From Paraburkholderia graminis C4D1M (GTDB lineage: Bacteria; Pseudomonadota; Gammaproteobacteria; Burkholderiales; Burkholderiaceae), in assembly GCF_000172415.1 (NCBI RefSeq), contig NZ_ABLD01000033.1, positions 1-47,544 on the forward strand: a stretch of DNA of 47,544 nucleotides. Reading direction: 5' to 3'. Of this stretch, positions 15,760 to 24,004 are shown piece by piece. The notes beneath the pieces were generated by a model. That model saw only the letters and a program-made list of their open reading frames with translations. It did not search any database and had not been told where the DNA came from. Each line of letters opens with the position of its first letter. Within the stretch, counting starts at the first letter, position 1. The position numbers were made by a program, and so were the translations under genes.

Positions 15760-17007
15760 ATGGCCGAGGTACATGAAGCGAACGAAGCGAACGCGTCGCA
15801 GGCAAGCGGTGTGCATCAACATGCCGCGCGTGTCATTGCGGATGACGCCGAGGCGATTGCCGTCGCCCATGAACTGGCTGTGCGTCTCGCCAGGGACGCC
15901 GCTCAGCGTGATCGCGAACGCCGCTTGCCGCACGAGGAAATTGAATGGTTTTCGCAATCGGGCCTGTGGGCGATCACCGTGCCGAAGGCGTATGGCGGCG
16001 CGGGCGTGTCCTTCGTGACGCTGACGGAAGTGATCAAGATCGTTGCAGCAGCAGATCCGTCGCTCGGACAGTTGCCGCAAAACCACTTCGGTCTGGTGGA
16101 TGTCATTTCGCTGACAGGGACGGAAGAACAGAAGCGCTATTTCTTTGCGCAGATAGTGAGCGGCAAGCGCTTCGGTAACGGCTTTTCGGAAAAGGGCACG
16201 AAACACGTACTGGATCTGAAGACGCGCGTGCGGCGTGACGGTGACGACTACGTGGTCGACGGCACCAAGTTCTACTCGACGGGGGCGTTGTTTGCGCACT
16301 TCGTGCCGGTGCTGGGCCTCGATGACGAGCGTAAAGGCTGGCTCGCGTATATACCGAAGGGCACGCCGGGTCTGAATGTGATCGACGACTGGTCGGGCTT
16401 TGGGCAACGCACCACGGCGAGCGGTACGGTCGTGCTCGAGGGCGTGCGCGTGCCTGCGTCGCATGTGTTCCCTGCGCATCGCGTGTCCGATTTCCCCACC
16501 TTGAACGGACCGGTTTCGCAGATCATTCAGGCGGCGATCGACGCGGGCATCGCACAGGCCGCGGTGAACGACACGCTGACGTTCGTGCGCACGCGCTCGC
16601 GGCCGTGGATCGATAGCAATGTCGAGCGCGCCGGCGACGATCCGCTGACGGTGCGTGAAATCGGCCACCTGCATATTCAGCTGCACGCCGCCGAGGCGCT
16701 GCTGGAACGCGCCGCACGGACACTCGACGCGATCGCCGCCAAGGGCGACACCAGCGAGGACGATGTGGCGCTAGCTTCCGTCGCAGTCGGCGAGGCCAAA
16801 GTCCTGACCACGGAAATCGCACTACTGGCGAGCGAAAAGCTGTTCGAGCTTGCAGGCACGCAGTCCACCTTGAGCGAACACAATCTGGATCGCCACTGGC
16901 GCAATGCGCGCACGCATACCTTGCATGATCCGGTGCGCTGGAAATATCACCTTGTCGGCAACTACTATCTGAACGGCGTCAAACCGGCCCGGCATGCGTG
17001 GAACTGA
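15760..17007 (+). CDS. SfnB/DszC-like flavin-dependent oxidoreductase (acyl-CoA dehydrogenase fold)
   Basis: A 415-residue protein of the SfnB / DszC group, flavin enzymes with acyl-CoA dehydrogenase fold that act in organosulfur use (dimethyl sulfone metabolism, dibenzothiophene S-oxidation). Recognisable parts are the helical N-terminal domain with a basic DAAQRDRERRLPHEEIEW segment, LPQNHFGLVDV near residue 107, the beta-domain loop TKFYSTGALFAHFVPV, DDWSGFGQRTTASGTV, and the C-terminal TQSTLSEHNLDRHWRNARTH that closes the flavin site. It needs reduced flavin from a separate reductase, not present here. The gene starts an operon with a paralogue, a DszA-like monooxygenase and a binding protein. 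Which sulfur compound is oxidised is not shown. Confidence 0.88.
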   Translation: MAEVHEANEANASQASGVHQHAARVIADDAEAIAVAHELAVRLARDAAQRDRERRLPHEEIEWFSQSGLWAITVPKAYGGAGVSFVTLTEVIKIVAAADPSLGQLPQNHFGLVDVISLTGTEEQKRYFFAQIVSGKRFGNGFSEKGTKHVLDLKTRVRRDGDDYVVDGTKFYSTGALFAHFVPVLGLDDERKGWLAYIPKGTPGLNVIDDWSGFGQRTTASGTVVLEGVRVPASHVFPAHRVSDFPTLNGPVSQIIQAAIDAGIAQAAVNDTLTFVRTRSRPWIDSNVERAGDDPLTVREIGHLHIQLHAAEALLERAARTLDAIAAKGDTSEDDVALASVAVGEAKVLTTEIALLASEKLFELAGTQSTLSEHNLDRHWRNARTHTLHDPVRWKYHLVGNYYLNGVKPARHAWN

Positions 17008-17011
17008 TGCT

Positions 17012-18225
17012 ATGAATGCTTTGACAGAACCGGCGGCGCGTAGCGAAGCAAGGCGGATTGCCAACGACGAAGAAGCGCTGCACGTCGCGCGCCAGTTAGC
17101 GCGCGACTTCGCCCGCGAAGCGTCGCAGCGCGACCGTGAGCGCCGCTTGCCGCATGCGGAAATCGAAGCCTACTCGTCGAGCGGTCTTTGGGGCATTGCT
17201 GTGCCACGCGAATTCGGTGGACCGCAGGTGTCGTTTGCGACGCTGGCCGAGGTAACCGCAATCATCTCCGAAGCCGATCCTGCAATAGGCCAGATTCCGC
17301 AAAATCACTTCTATATGCTGGACGTGTTGCGGGTTAACGGCACGCGCGAACAGCAGGCGTTTTACTTCGAACGGGCGCTTGCGGGCGAACGATTCGGCAA
17401 TGCGCTGTCTGAGCGCGGCACCCGAACCGTCGCTGATTACCGCACCACGTTGACACCGGATGGCAACGGCTTTCGCATCAACGGGACGAAGTTCTATTCG
17501 ACGGGTGCGCTGTTTGCGCAGTGGATTCCCATTGTCGCGAAGGCTTCCGACAATACGCTGCATGTGGCGTTTGCGAGCGCACAGACGCCGGGCTTGTCCG
17601 TGGTGGATGACTGGTCGGGATTTGGTCAGCGGACCACGGGTAGCGGCACGACCACGCTCGATAACGTTTATGTGGAAGCCGCCGCCGTCGTGCCGTATAG
17701 CGCGGCGTTCAATGCGAAGCCCACGACGGTAGGGCCGGTCGGTCAATTGATTCATGCGGCGGTGGATCTCGGCATTGCGCGCGCCGCGTTCGCCGATGCA
17801 CGGCGCTTCGTTCGCGAGCGGTCGCGTCCGTGGATCGACAGCGGCGTGGAACGCGCAAGCGACGATCCGCTGACGATCGAATTGTTCGGCAAGCTCGCGT
17901 TGCAACTCAATGCCGCGGACGCGCTGGTTGAGCGCGCAGGACGCAAGGTGGACCTCGCGGCTCAGGAGTCGAATGAGCAGACTGTTGCTGCTGCATCGAT
18001 TGCGGTGGCGCAGGCGCGTGCTGCCACAACGGAATAGCGTTGCAGGCCTCGACGCGTCTGATCGAACTGGCGGGCACGCAGTCCACGTTGAGCGAGCACA
18101 ACCTCGACCGCCACTGGCGCAATGCCCGCACGCATACGCTGCATGATCCGGTGCGCTGGAAATACATCGCCGTCGGCAACTACTTTCTGAACGACGTGCT
18201 GCCGCCGCGTCACGGCGCGATTTAG
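17012..18225 (+). pseudogene. Second SfnB/DszC-like flavin oxidoreductase, frameshifted
   Basis: A tandem paralogue of the preceding gene, co-linear with it over its whole length (RDRERRLPHAEIEAYSSSGL, IPQNHFYMLDVLR, TKFYSTGALFAQW, DDWSGFGQRTTGSGTT). The first frame ends at a TAG (18035-18037) after ARAATTE. One frame over, the protein resumes as ALQASTRLIELAGTQSTLSE and runs to the family's normal end at 18225. Restoring one A in the GGAAT at 18031-18035 would read E-I-A-L-Q, exactly as in the paralogue. The lesion is therefore a single-base deletion about 60 codons from the end, removing the C-terminal helices. It is either a recent pseudogene or a sequencing error. The ATG at 17012 is chosen because it matches the family N-terminus. 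Confidence 0.85.
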
Positions 18226-18270
18226 CGCGCTCGCCGCTTCCTTTTTGCATCAACCTAACTGGATCCGATT

Positions 18271-19653
18271 ATGGCCAGACAGATCCGTCTAAACGCGTTC
18301 GACATGAATTGCGTTGGGCATCAGTCGCCGGGCTTGTGGGCGCATCCGCGTGACACATCGTGGCGATACAAGCACCTCGATTACTGGACCGATCTTGCGA
18401 AGCTGCTCGAGCGCGGCAAGTTCGATGGCCTGTTCATCGCGGATGTGCTCGGCATTTACGATGTCTTCAAGGGCAACGGCGAAGCGGCGATCCGTCAGGC
18501 GGCGCAGGTGCCCGTCAACGATCCGATCCTGCTCGTTTCGGCGATGGCGAATGTCACCCAGCATCTCGGCTTTGGCGTGACGTGCTCGCTTTCGTACGAG
18601 CACCCATATCCGTTTGCGCGGCGCATGTCGACGCTCGATCATCTGACCAACGGGCGCGTGGGCTGGAACATCGTGACGTCGTATCTGGATAGCGCAGCGC
18701 GCAATGTCGGTTTGCCGAGCCAGGCGAATCACGACGAACGCTATGCGCTCGCCGAAGAATATCTGGACGTTTGCTACAAGCTATGGGAGTCGTCATGGGA
18801 AGACGACGCCGTTGTGCGCGATGGCGAACGACAGGTCTTTACCGAGCCGTCGAAGGTGCATCCCATCGAGCATCACGGCAAGTACTTCGACGTGCCGGGC
18901 ATCCACCTTTGCGAGCCTTCTGTGCAGCGTACGCCGGTGCTGTACCAGGCGGGCGCATCGAAGCGAGGGAAGGACTTCGCCGCGCAGCACGCCGAGTGCA
19001 TTTTCATCGCGGCGCCGTCGCGCACCATTCTCAAGCAGTTCGTCGCGGATATTCGCGCTCGCGTGAAGTCATTCGGCCGCGATCCGCATGACGTGCTGAT
19101 TTTCAATCTGCATACGGTGATTACCGGAAAGACCTCCGCCGAGGCCCATGCAAAACATGCGGATTATCGGCGCTATGCAAGCGACGAGGGGGCGCTCGCG
19201 TTGATGTCGGGCTGGACAGGCATCGACCTGTCGAAGTACGAACTGGACGAGCCGCTGCGTCACGTCGAGAGCAATGCGGTGCAATCCGCGGTGGAGGCTC
19301 TATCGAGCGCCGATCCCACGCGCGTATGGACCGTACGCGAGATTGCGAAGTGGGGTGGCATTGGCGGACTTGGACCGTTGTCGGTGGGTGATCCGCAGGA
19401 GATTGCCGACGAGTTGCAGTCGTGGGTCGAAGAGACCGACGTCGACGGTTTCAATCTCGCCTATGCACTGACGCACGAAACGTTTAGCGATTTCGTCGAT
19501 CTCGTCGTGCCGGAATTGCAGCGCCGCGGCGTGTACAAGACCGAGTATTCGAACGGTTCGCTCCGCGAAAAATTGCATGGCAAGGGGGCGCGTCTTGCGG
19601 AACCGCATCCTGGCGCGCGCTACCGGGCTCGACATACGGCGCACGCCGAATGA
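18271..19653 (+). CDS. DszA/NtaA-type FMN-dependent monooxygenase (bacterial luciferase-like)
   Basis: A 460-residue member of the nitrilotriacetate monooxygenase A / SnaA / DszA group, close to the family length of about 450. Key stretches are LNAFDMNCVGHQSPGLWAHP at the N-terminus, LLERGKFDGLFIADVLG, YEHPYPFARRMSTLDHLTNG, RVGWNIVTSYLDSAARNVG (the flavin-binding core of this group), and YQAGASKRGKDFAAQHAE. Such enzymes use reduced FMN and oxygen to cleave C-S or C-N bonds; DszA opens dibenzothiophene sulfone. Preceded by two DszC-like genes and followed by a binding protein, it probably performs the second oxidation of an organosulfur substrate. No flavin reductase is encoded in the window. 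Confidence 0.92.
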   Translation: MARQIRLNAFDMNCVGHQSPGLWAHPRDTSWRYKHLDYWTDLAKLLERGKFDGLFIADVLGIYDVFKGNGEAAIRQAAQVPVNDPILLVSAMANVTQHLGFGVTCSLSYEHPYPFARRMSTLDHLTNGRVGWNIVTSYLDSAARNVGLPSQANHDERYALAEEYLDVCYKLWESSWEDDAVVRDGERQVFTEPSKVHPIEHHGKYFDVPGIHLCEPSVQRTPVLYQAGASKRGKDFAAQHAECIFIAAPSRTILKQFVADIRARVKSFGRDPHDVLIFNLHTVITGKTSAEAHAKHADYRRYASDEGALALMSGWTGIDLSKYELDEPLRHVESNAVQSAVEALSSADPTRVWTVREIAKWGGIGGLGPLSVGDPQEIADELQSWVEETDVDGFNLAYALTHETFSDFVDLVVPELQRRGVYKTEYSNGSLREKLHGKGARLAEPHPGARYRARHTAHAE

Positions 19654-19701
19654 GTTTGCATTCACCCATCACTACGTTAACCGGTTTGCAGGAGACCTCC
19701 G

Positions 19702-20778
19702 ATGAAATCGATTTTTAGTCACACGTTGCGCGCGCGACGCATGGCTGTTGCATTGACGTTGTTCTCCGCGGCGGCGATGCTGGGCGTTGGTCAGCCGACG
19801 CACGCCGCGCCGCTCAAGGGCGCACCTGCACCGTTCGACAAGGGCGGCGTGAAGATTGCGTTGGTCAACTATCTTTCGGAGGGCGATTTCTTCCAGGCCT
19901 ATGAAGCCGGCGCGCAGAAGCAGGCCAAGGCGCTTGGGATCGATCTGCGCATTTACGAGGGGCGGCAGGATGCCGCCGAACAACGCGAGCAGATTCAGCA
20001 GGCGATCAGCCTTGGCGTGTCGGCGATCATCGTAAATCATGGGTTGCCGGAGTCGCTTAAGGACGTGGTGCAGCGAGCGTTGGATAAAGGCATCAAGGTG
20101 GTTGCATTCGACGTCGACCTGAACAACCCGAAGGTGCCGCAGATCGAGCAGAGCGATCATGACCTTGCGACGCTGCTGTTGAATCAGGCGGTCAAGGATA
20201 ACGGCGACGCGTTCTCCGCCGGCTATGTCTATGTGGCGGGCTTTGCGCCGCTGGACCGGCGCGATGCCGTGTGGCGCGAGTTCAAGAGTGCGCATCCACA
20301 GGTGCAGGAGAAGGCGCGCTTTGGGACCGTGAACAATCCGATTGCGCAATCGGTCGCGAACCAGGCCGCGGCGGCGTACCGTGCGCATCCTGAGATTCGT
20401 GTGGTCTTTGCGCCTTATGATGAATTTGCACGCGGCGCGAAGCTGGCGGCGGATGAAGCGAAACTAGGATCAAAGGTTCGCATTTACAGTGCCGATATCT
20501 CGACTGCGGACATAGAGGCGATTCGCGCGCCTAATAGTGCGTGGGTAGCGACCGCTGCGACTAATCCCGCGGTGGTTGGCGCTGTTTCTGTGCGGGCCGC
20601 GGCTTTGGCAGTGGCGGGTGAGGGTCTTGCGCATCATATCGTGGTCAAGCCTACGCTTATTATGCGTGACGATCTCGTGAAGAACGACATCAAGACTGTC
20701 ACGGAGCTGGGGGCCAGGTTTCCGGCGTTCAGGTCTAGCGATGCGGCGAGTGCTGCCTGGATTCCTGTGGCGGAATGA
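19702..20778 (+). CDS. Sugar-type (CUT2) periplasmic binding protein linked to the oxygenase genes
   Basis: A 358-residue binding protein with a signal peptide (about residues 1-37, ending THAAP). Its Peripla_BP_4 fold runs VKIALVNYLSEGDFFQAYEA, QAISLGVSAIIVNHGLPES, KGIKVVAFDVDLNNPKV, and VVFAPYDEFARGAKLAADEA. It differs strongly from the binding protein at 14483-15523. It lies 48 bases after the monooxygenase gene with a GGAGACC ribosome-binding site, so it belongs to the same operon. The plus-strand ATPase and permease at 8393-10965 lack a binding protein of their own, so this protein is their likely partner, separated by the inverted minus-strand operon. That pairing is inferred. Confidence 0.9.
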   Translation: MKSIFSHTLRARRMAVALTLFSAAAMLGVGQPTHAAPLKGAPAPFDKGGVKIALVNYLSEGDFFQAYEAGAQKQAKALGIDLRIYEGRQDAAEQREQIQQAISLGVSAIIVNHGLPESLKDVVQRALDKGIKVVAFDVDLNNPKVPQIEQSDHDLATLLLNQAVKDNGDAFSAGYVYVAGFAPLDRRDAVWREFKSAHPQVQEKARFGTVNNPIAQSVANQAAAAYRAHPEIRVVFAPYDEFARGAKLAADEAKLGSKVRIYSADISTADIEAIRAPNSAWVATAATNPAVVGAVSVRAAALAVAGEGLAHHIVVKPTLIMRDDLVKNDIKTVTELGARFPAFRSSDAASAAWIPVAE

Positions 20779-20944
20779 AGATAACGCTATTTTCTTTGTC
20801 TCGATGAGGGGGGCGCCAGTGCAGAAGCTTGCCGGGGCCCGCTATGTCAGCCGGGCGGCCCTCATACAGACTTCGATCCGTTGCTGAGCCGAGGAACTGC
20901 CTGTCGTTCATCGGCGGCACGCGTCCCAGCCCGGCCCGGCCCGG

Positions 20945-21205
20945 CTAACTGCCCTGATAGATGTCGCAAGACAAGCCCACGACACAAGCGCCGCCATTCC
21001 TCGCGCGTCCGCTTGCGGTCGATCCGCTGTACTGCGGTCCGCGGGAGTCGTTGCCGCTCATGGAGCCGGAAGACTGCGCCATCGGCGGCTGAGACAGCGT
21101 TGAGTTCGCCCCCTGACTGGTATTGCCGGCCGGCTGCGAAAATGCAACGCCCGATCCGGCAAAGAGCGCCGTTGCGACGAGTACTGAAGCAAGAGAGACT
21201 TTCAT
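20945..21205 (-). CDS. Small exported protein of unknown function
   Basis: An 86-residue protein with a clear signal peptide (MKVSLASVLVATALFAGSGV, cleavage probably after VAFS or AFSQ). A low-complexity Ser/Gly/Asn/Gln-rich mature part follows, ending in a short segment with two cysteines (CVVGLSC) that could form a disulfide. The plus-strand neighbour is the end of the binding-protein gene; the efflux operon follows on the same strand. No function is recognised. GAGG upstream of the ATG at 21205 supports translation. An 11-base dyad (AGAACGGTTCT) lies just upstream. Confidence 0.65.
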   Translation of the reverse strand: MKVSLASVLVATALFAGSGVAFSQPAGNTSQGANSTLSQPPMAQSSGSMSGNDSRGPQYSGSTASGRARNGGACVVGLSCDIYQGS

Positions 21206-21380
21206 TTTCCACCTCGATTAAAAGAACGGTTCTGATTAGTCGATCACGATGACCAATAGAATCGCGCAGATTGAACTGCTGATTTCAAGTGCCCCATTGG
21301 TTCCCCGTTAGTGCCACATCAGTGCCGCAATTCGCTATTGCGTGTCGATTGTTAGAAGGAGAGCATTGGCGGGCAGGAAG

Positions 21381-22919
21381 TTAGTGCCTGGCATCCTGCT
21401 GCGCATACGTCGACTCCCAACCGCCGCCGAGTGCCTTGCATAACGTGATGAGATTCGTCGCCGCGTTCGCCGTGCTGCGCTCCAGATTGCTTTGCGCGTC
21501 GAGCAACTGCTTCTGCACATTGAGCACGTCGAGAAAGTCGACCGCTCCCGCTTTATATCGTTGCCGCGCAATCGAAAGCGCACTCTGATTCAGACGTACG
21601 ACCTGTTGCAGGCGCTCGTTGCGCCGCTGTTCGGCGTCGTAGAGAACCAGCGCATCGTCGACTTCGCGCCACGCGGCCAGCACCGTGCGCTTGTAGACGA
21701 TTGCGGCTTCCTGCTGTTGCGCCTCGCGCAAATGAAGTGTTCCTTTCAGGCGGCCGCCTTCGAAGATGGGAAGCGTGATCGACGGTCCGATAACAAACTG
21801 CCCCGATGCCCAGTCCGCGAGATTCGAAAGCTGAAGGCTCTGAAATCCCGCGCTGCCGTTCAGCGATATGCGTGGATAGAAATCGGCTTTCGCCATTCCA
21901 ATCGCAGCGGTGGCGGCGTGCAACTGCGCCTCGGCTCTTCTGATGTCGGGCCGCCGTTGCACGACTTCCGATGCGAAGCCGATAGGCACATTGTTCGGGA
22001 GCTTCGGAACAGCGCCTCGCGCGCTCAAGGTTTGCTGTAGTTCGCCAGGCTGCATTCCGAGCAATAAGCCAATTGAGTTGATGGTCGTCTCACAGTTGGC
22101 TTCAAGAGTCGGAATCAGGCTTTCAATCGACGCCGCCTGGGCGGCCGCGTTCGCGACGTCCAGATTCGTCGTGACGCCTTCACGCACGCGTGTTTCCGTG
22201 AGCTTCGTGGCATCGCGTGCTATTTCAAGGTTCTGCTGGGCTATTTCAAGCAGAGCCTGAGTGTCGCGCAACTGCACATAGTCGCGAGCCAATTCGGCCC
22301 GCGCGGACAGGAGCACGAAGTTCCGGTCCTCATATGATGCGTTACTCACCGCCGTCGCGGCCTCGACACCGCGTCGTACGCGTCCCCAGAAATCGAGTTC
22401 CCACGATGCATCGAAGCCGAACTGATAGAGGTCGTAAGCGGGCGAGCCTTTGTCGCCTGGCAATGGGGCCACGCCAGTAGGCGACGCGCCCGAGGCCGAC
22501 TGGCTTTGGCTTCCTGTCGGCGTTACGCCGAGCAAAGACAGAATGCCGTTCATGCTGCCTCGCTCGCGGTTATACGATGCGGCGGCGCTCACGGTCGGGT
22601 ACTCGTCGGCGCCGACAATACGTTGCTGCGCACGGCTTTGGCGCAAGCGGGCCGACGCGGCCGCGACGTCGAGATTCGCATCGGTGAGGCGTTGCTCCAG
22701 CGAGTCCAGCGTGGGATCGTTGAGCAGCTTCCACCAGTCCGAATCAAAGCCGGCTTCGATCGCGCGGCTTGGCGCCTGTGCGGATTGCGTGCGACTGAAT
22801 ACATCGGGCACAGCGGTCTGCGGGCGTTCGAAATTGGGGCCCACCATACATGCACTGAGCAACATGCCAAGCAGCGTCGCGAGCACCGGTGTACGGATTG
22901 AACACAGATTCGCGTTCAT
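21381..22919 (-). CDS. Outer-membrane efflux lipoprotein, NodT/OprM family
   Basis: A 512-residue TolC-type outer-membrane factor. The N-terminus has a lipobox (LSAC, Cys24) followed by MVGPNFERPQ, the signature opening of NodT-type lipoproteins. Two repeated coiled-coil halves (WKLLNDPTLDSLEQRLTDAN with ASARLRQSRA, and the later RRPDIRRAEAQLHAATAAIG) build the periplasmic tunnel. It is the last gene of a three-gene operon with the EmrB- and EmrA-like genes and overlaps the EmrA-like stop by four bases. It would provide the exit duct for drugs expelled by that pump. Confidence 0.93.
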   Translation of the reverse strand: MNANLCSIRTPVLATLLGMLLSACMVGPNFERPQTAVPDVFSRTQSAQAPSRAIEAGFDSDWWKLLNDPTLDSLEQRLTDANLDVAAASARLRQSRAQQRIVGADEYPTVSAAASYNRERGSMNGILSLLGVTPTGSQSQSASGASPTGVAPLPGDKGSPAYDLYQFGFDASWELDFWGRVRRGVEAATAVSNASYEDRNFVLLSARAELARDYVQLRDTQALLEIAQQNLEIARDATKLTETRVREGVTTNLDVANAAAQAASIESLIPTLEANCETTINSIGLLLGMQPGELQQTLSARGAVPKLPNNVPIGFASEVVQRRPDIRRAEAQLHAATAAIGMAKADFYPRISLNGSAGFQSLQLSNLADWASGQFVIGPSITLPIFEGGRLKGTLHLREAQQQEAAIVYKRTVLAAWREVDDALVLYDAEQRRNERLQQVVRLNQSALSIARQRYKAGAVDFLDVLNVQKQLLDAQSNLERSTANAATNLITLCKALGGGWESTYAQQDARH

Positions 22920-23992
22920 TTTGGGTCCGCTCCGCTGATCGACACTTCAGCAGGCTTGCCGACATCGACTTCCGTTTCGACAGAGAGGCCCACGCTCAAT
23001 GCAGATGCAGCCTGTTGCCCCGGGTCGATGCTGATCTTGACAGGCACACGCTGAACGACCTTCGTGAAGTTACCCGTAGCATTCTCCGGCGCAATGGGCG
23101 CGAAGCTCACGCCGGTAGCAGGCGCAAGACTGTCGACGTGGCCTCGGATCACGACGCCTGGAAAGCTGTCCACCTTAATACGCACGCGTGCGCCGGGCCG
23201 CATTCTCGCGAGCTGGTTTTCCTGGAAGTTAGCCACGACGTATGCGTCGGATAGCGGAACGATGGCGACAAGCGGGGCGCCCGGCGTAACAAATGCGCCA
23301 ACACGTGCGGAACGTCTGCCGATCTTGCCGTCGACCGGTGCGCGAATCTCCGTATACGACAGGTTGAGCTTTGCCTGCTGGAGCGTGGCTTCGCTATGCG
23401 CTAACGCGCCGGCCGCCTTGTCGCGCTGTGCACGCAAAACGTCGAGGTTCTGCTCGGTCGCGACAAGTACTGCCTGATTGCGCGATTGCTGCGCCAGTTG
23501 CTCGGCTAATGCGCTGGAAGAACGCTGCTGCTCTTGCGTCGTTCCGGCGCCGGCTTCCGAAAGATTGCTGTAACGCGCGGCGTTTGCTCGCGCAAACTGG
23601 ATCTCCGCTTCGTCGGAGCGAAGCGTGGCTCGCGCCTGCGCGACGAGCGCGGGGTGACGCGCGATTTCGGCGTCGTAGTTAACGACCGATGCTTTCGCTG
23701 CAGCGACGTCCGCTTCGGCGCTCATCAGTGCGGCGCGGAAATCGCGGTCGTCGATGCGTGCGATCAGTTGCCCCGTCTTCACCTGCTGATTGTCCGCGAC
23801 AGGTACTTCGGAAAGCTGGCCGGGGATACGCGCTGCGAGTAGCGTGAAATCGGCCGTGACATAGGCGTCGTTGGTCGACTCGCTATTGGGCGTCGCGAGC
23901 AGCCATATGCAGGCGGCACCAATGGCGCAAGCTACTGACACATACGCTATGAGGCGAAGCGTTTTGTTGGAAGGGCGGGTGAGAACTGACAT
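22916..23992 (-). CDS. EmrA/HlyD-type membrane fusion protein
   Basis: A 358-residue periplasmic adaptor anchored by one N-terminal helix (LIAYVSVACAIGAACIWLLA, about residues 14-33). The barrel-sandwich (lipoyl) halves are VTADFTLLAARIPGQLSEVP and LNLSYTEIRAPVDGKIGRRS, separated by a long alpha-hairpin rich in Ala, Gln and Glu. A beta-barrel domain follows with PGARVRIKVDSFPG. It bridges the inner-membrane DHA2 transporter encoded 12 bases upstream and the outer-membrane factor encoded downstream. Such EmrAB-OMF pumps export hydrophobic drugs, uncouplers or fusaric-acid-like compounds. Confidence 0.93.
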   Translation of the reverse strand: MSVLTRPSNKTLRLIAYVSVACAIGAACIWLLATPNSESTNDAYVTADFTLLAARIPGQLSEVPVADNQQVKTGQLIARIDDRDFRAALMSAEADVAAAKASVVNYDAEIARHPALVAQARATLRSDEAEIQFARANAARYSNLSEAGAGTTQEQQRSSSALAEQLAQQSRNQAVLVATEQNLDVLRAQRDKAAGALAHSEATLQQAKLNLSYTEIRAPVDGKIGRRSARVGAFVTPGAPLVAIVPLSDAYVVANFQENQLARMRPGARVRIKVDSFPGVVIRGHVDSLAPATGVSFAPIAPENATGNFTKVVQRVPVKISIDPGQQAASALSVGLSVETEVDVGKPAEVSISGADPK

Positions 23993-24004
23993 ATCTATTG
24001 TCGT

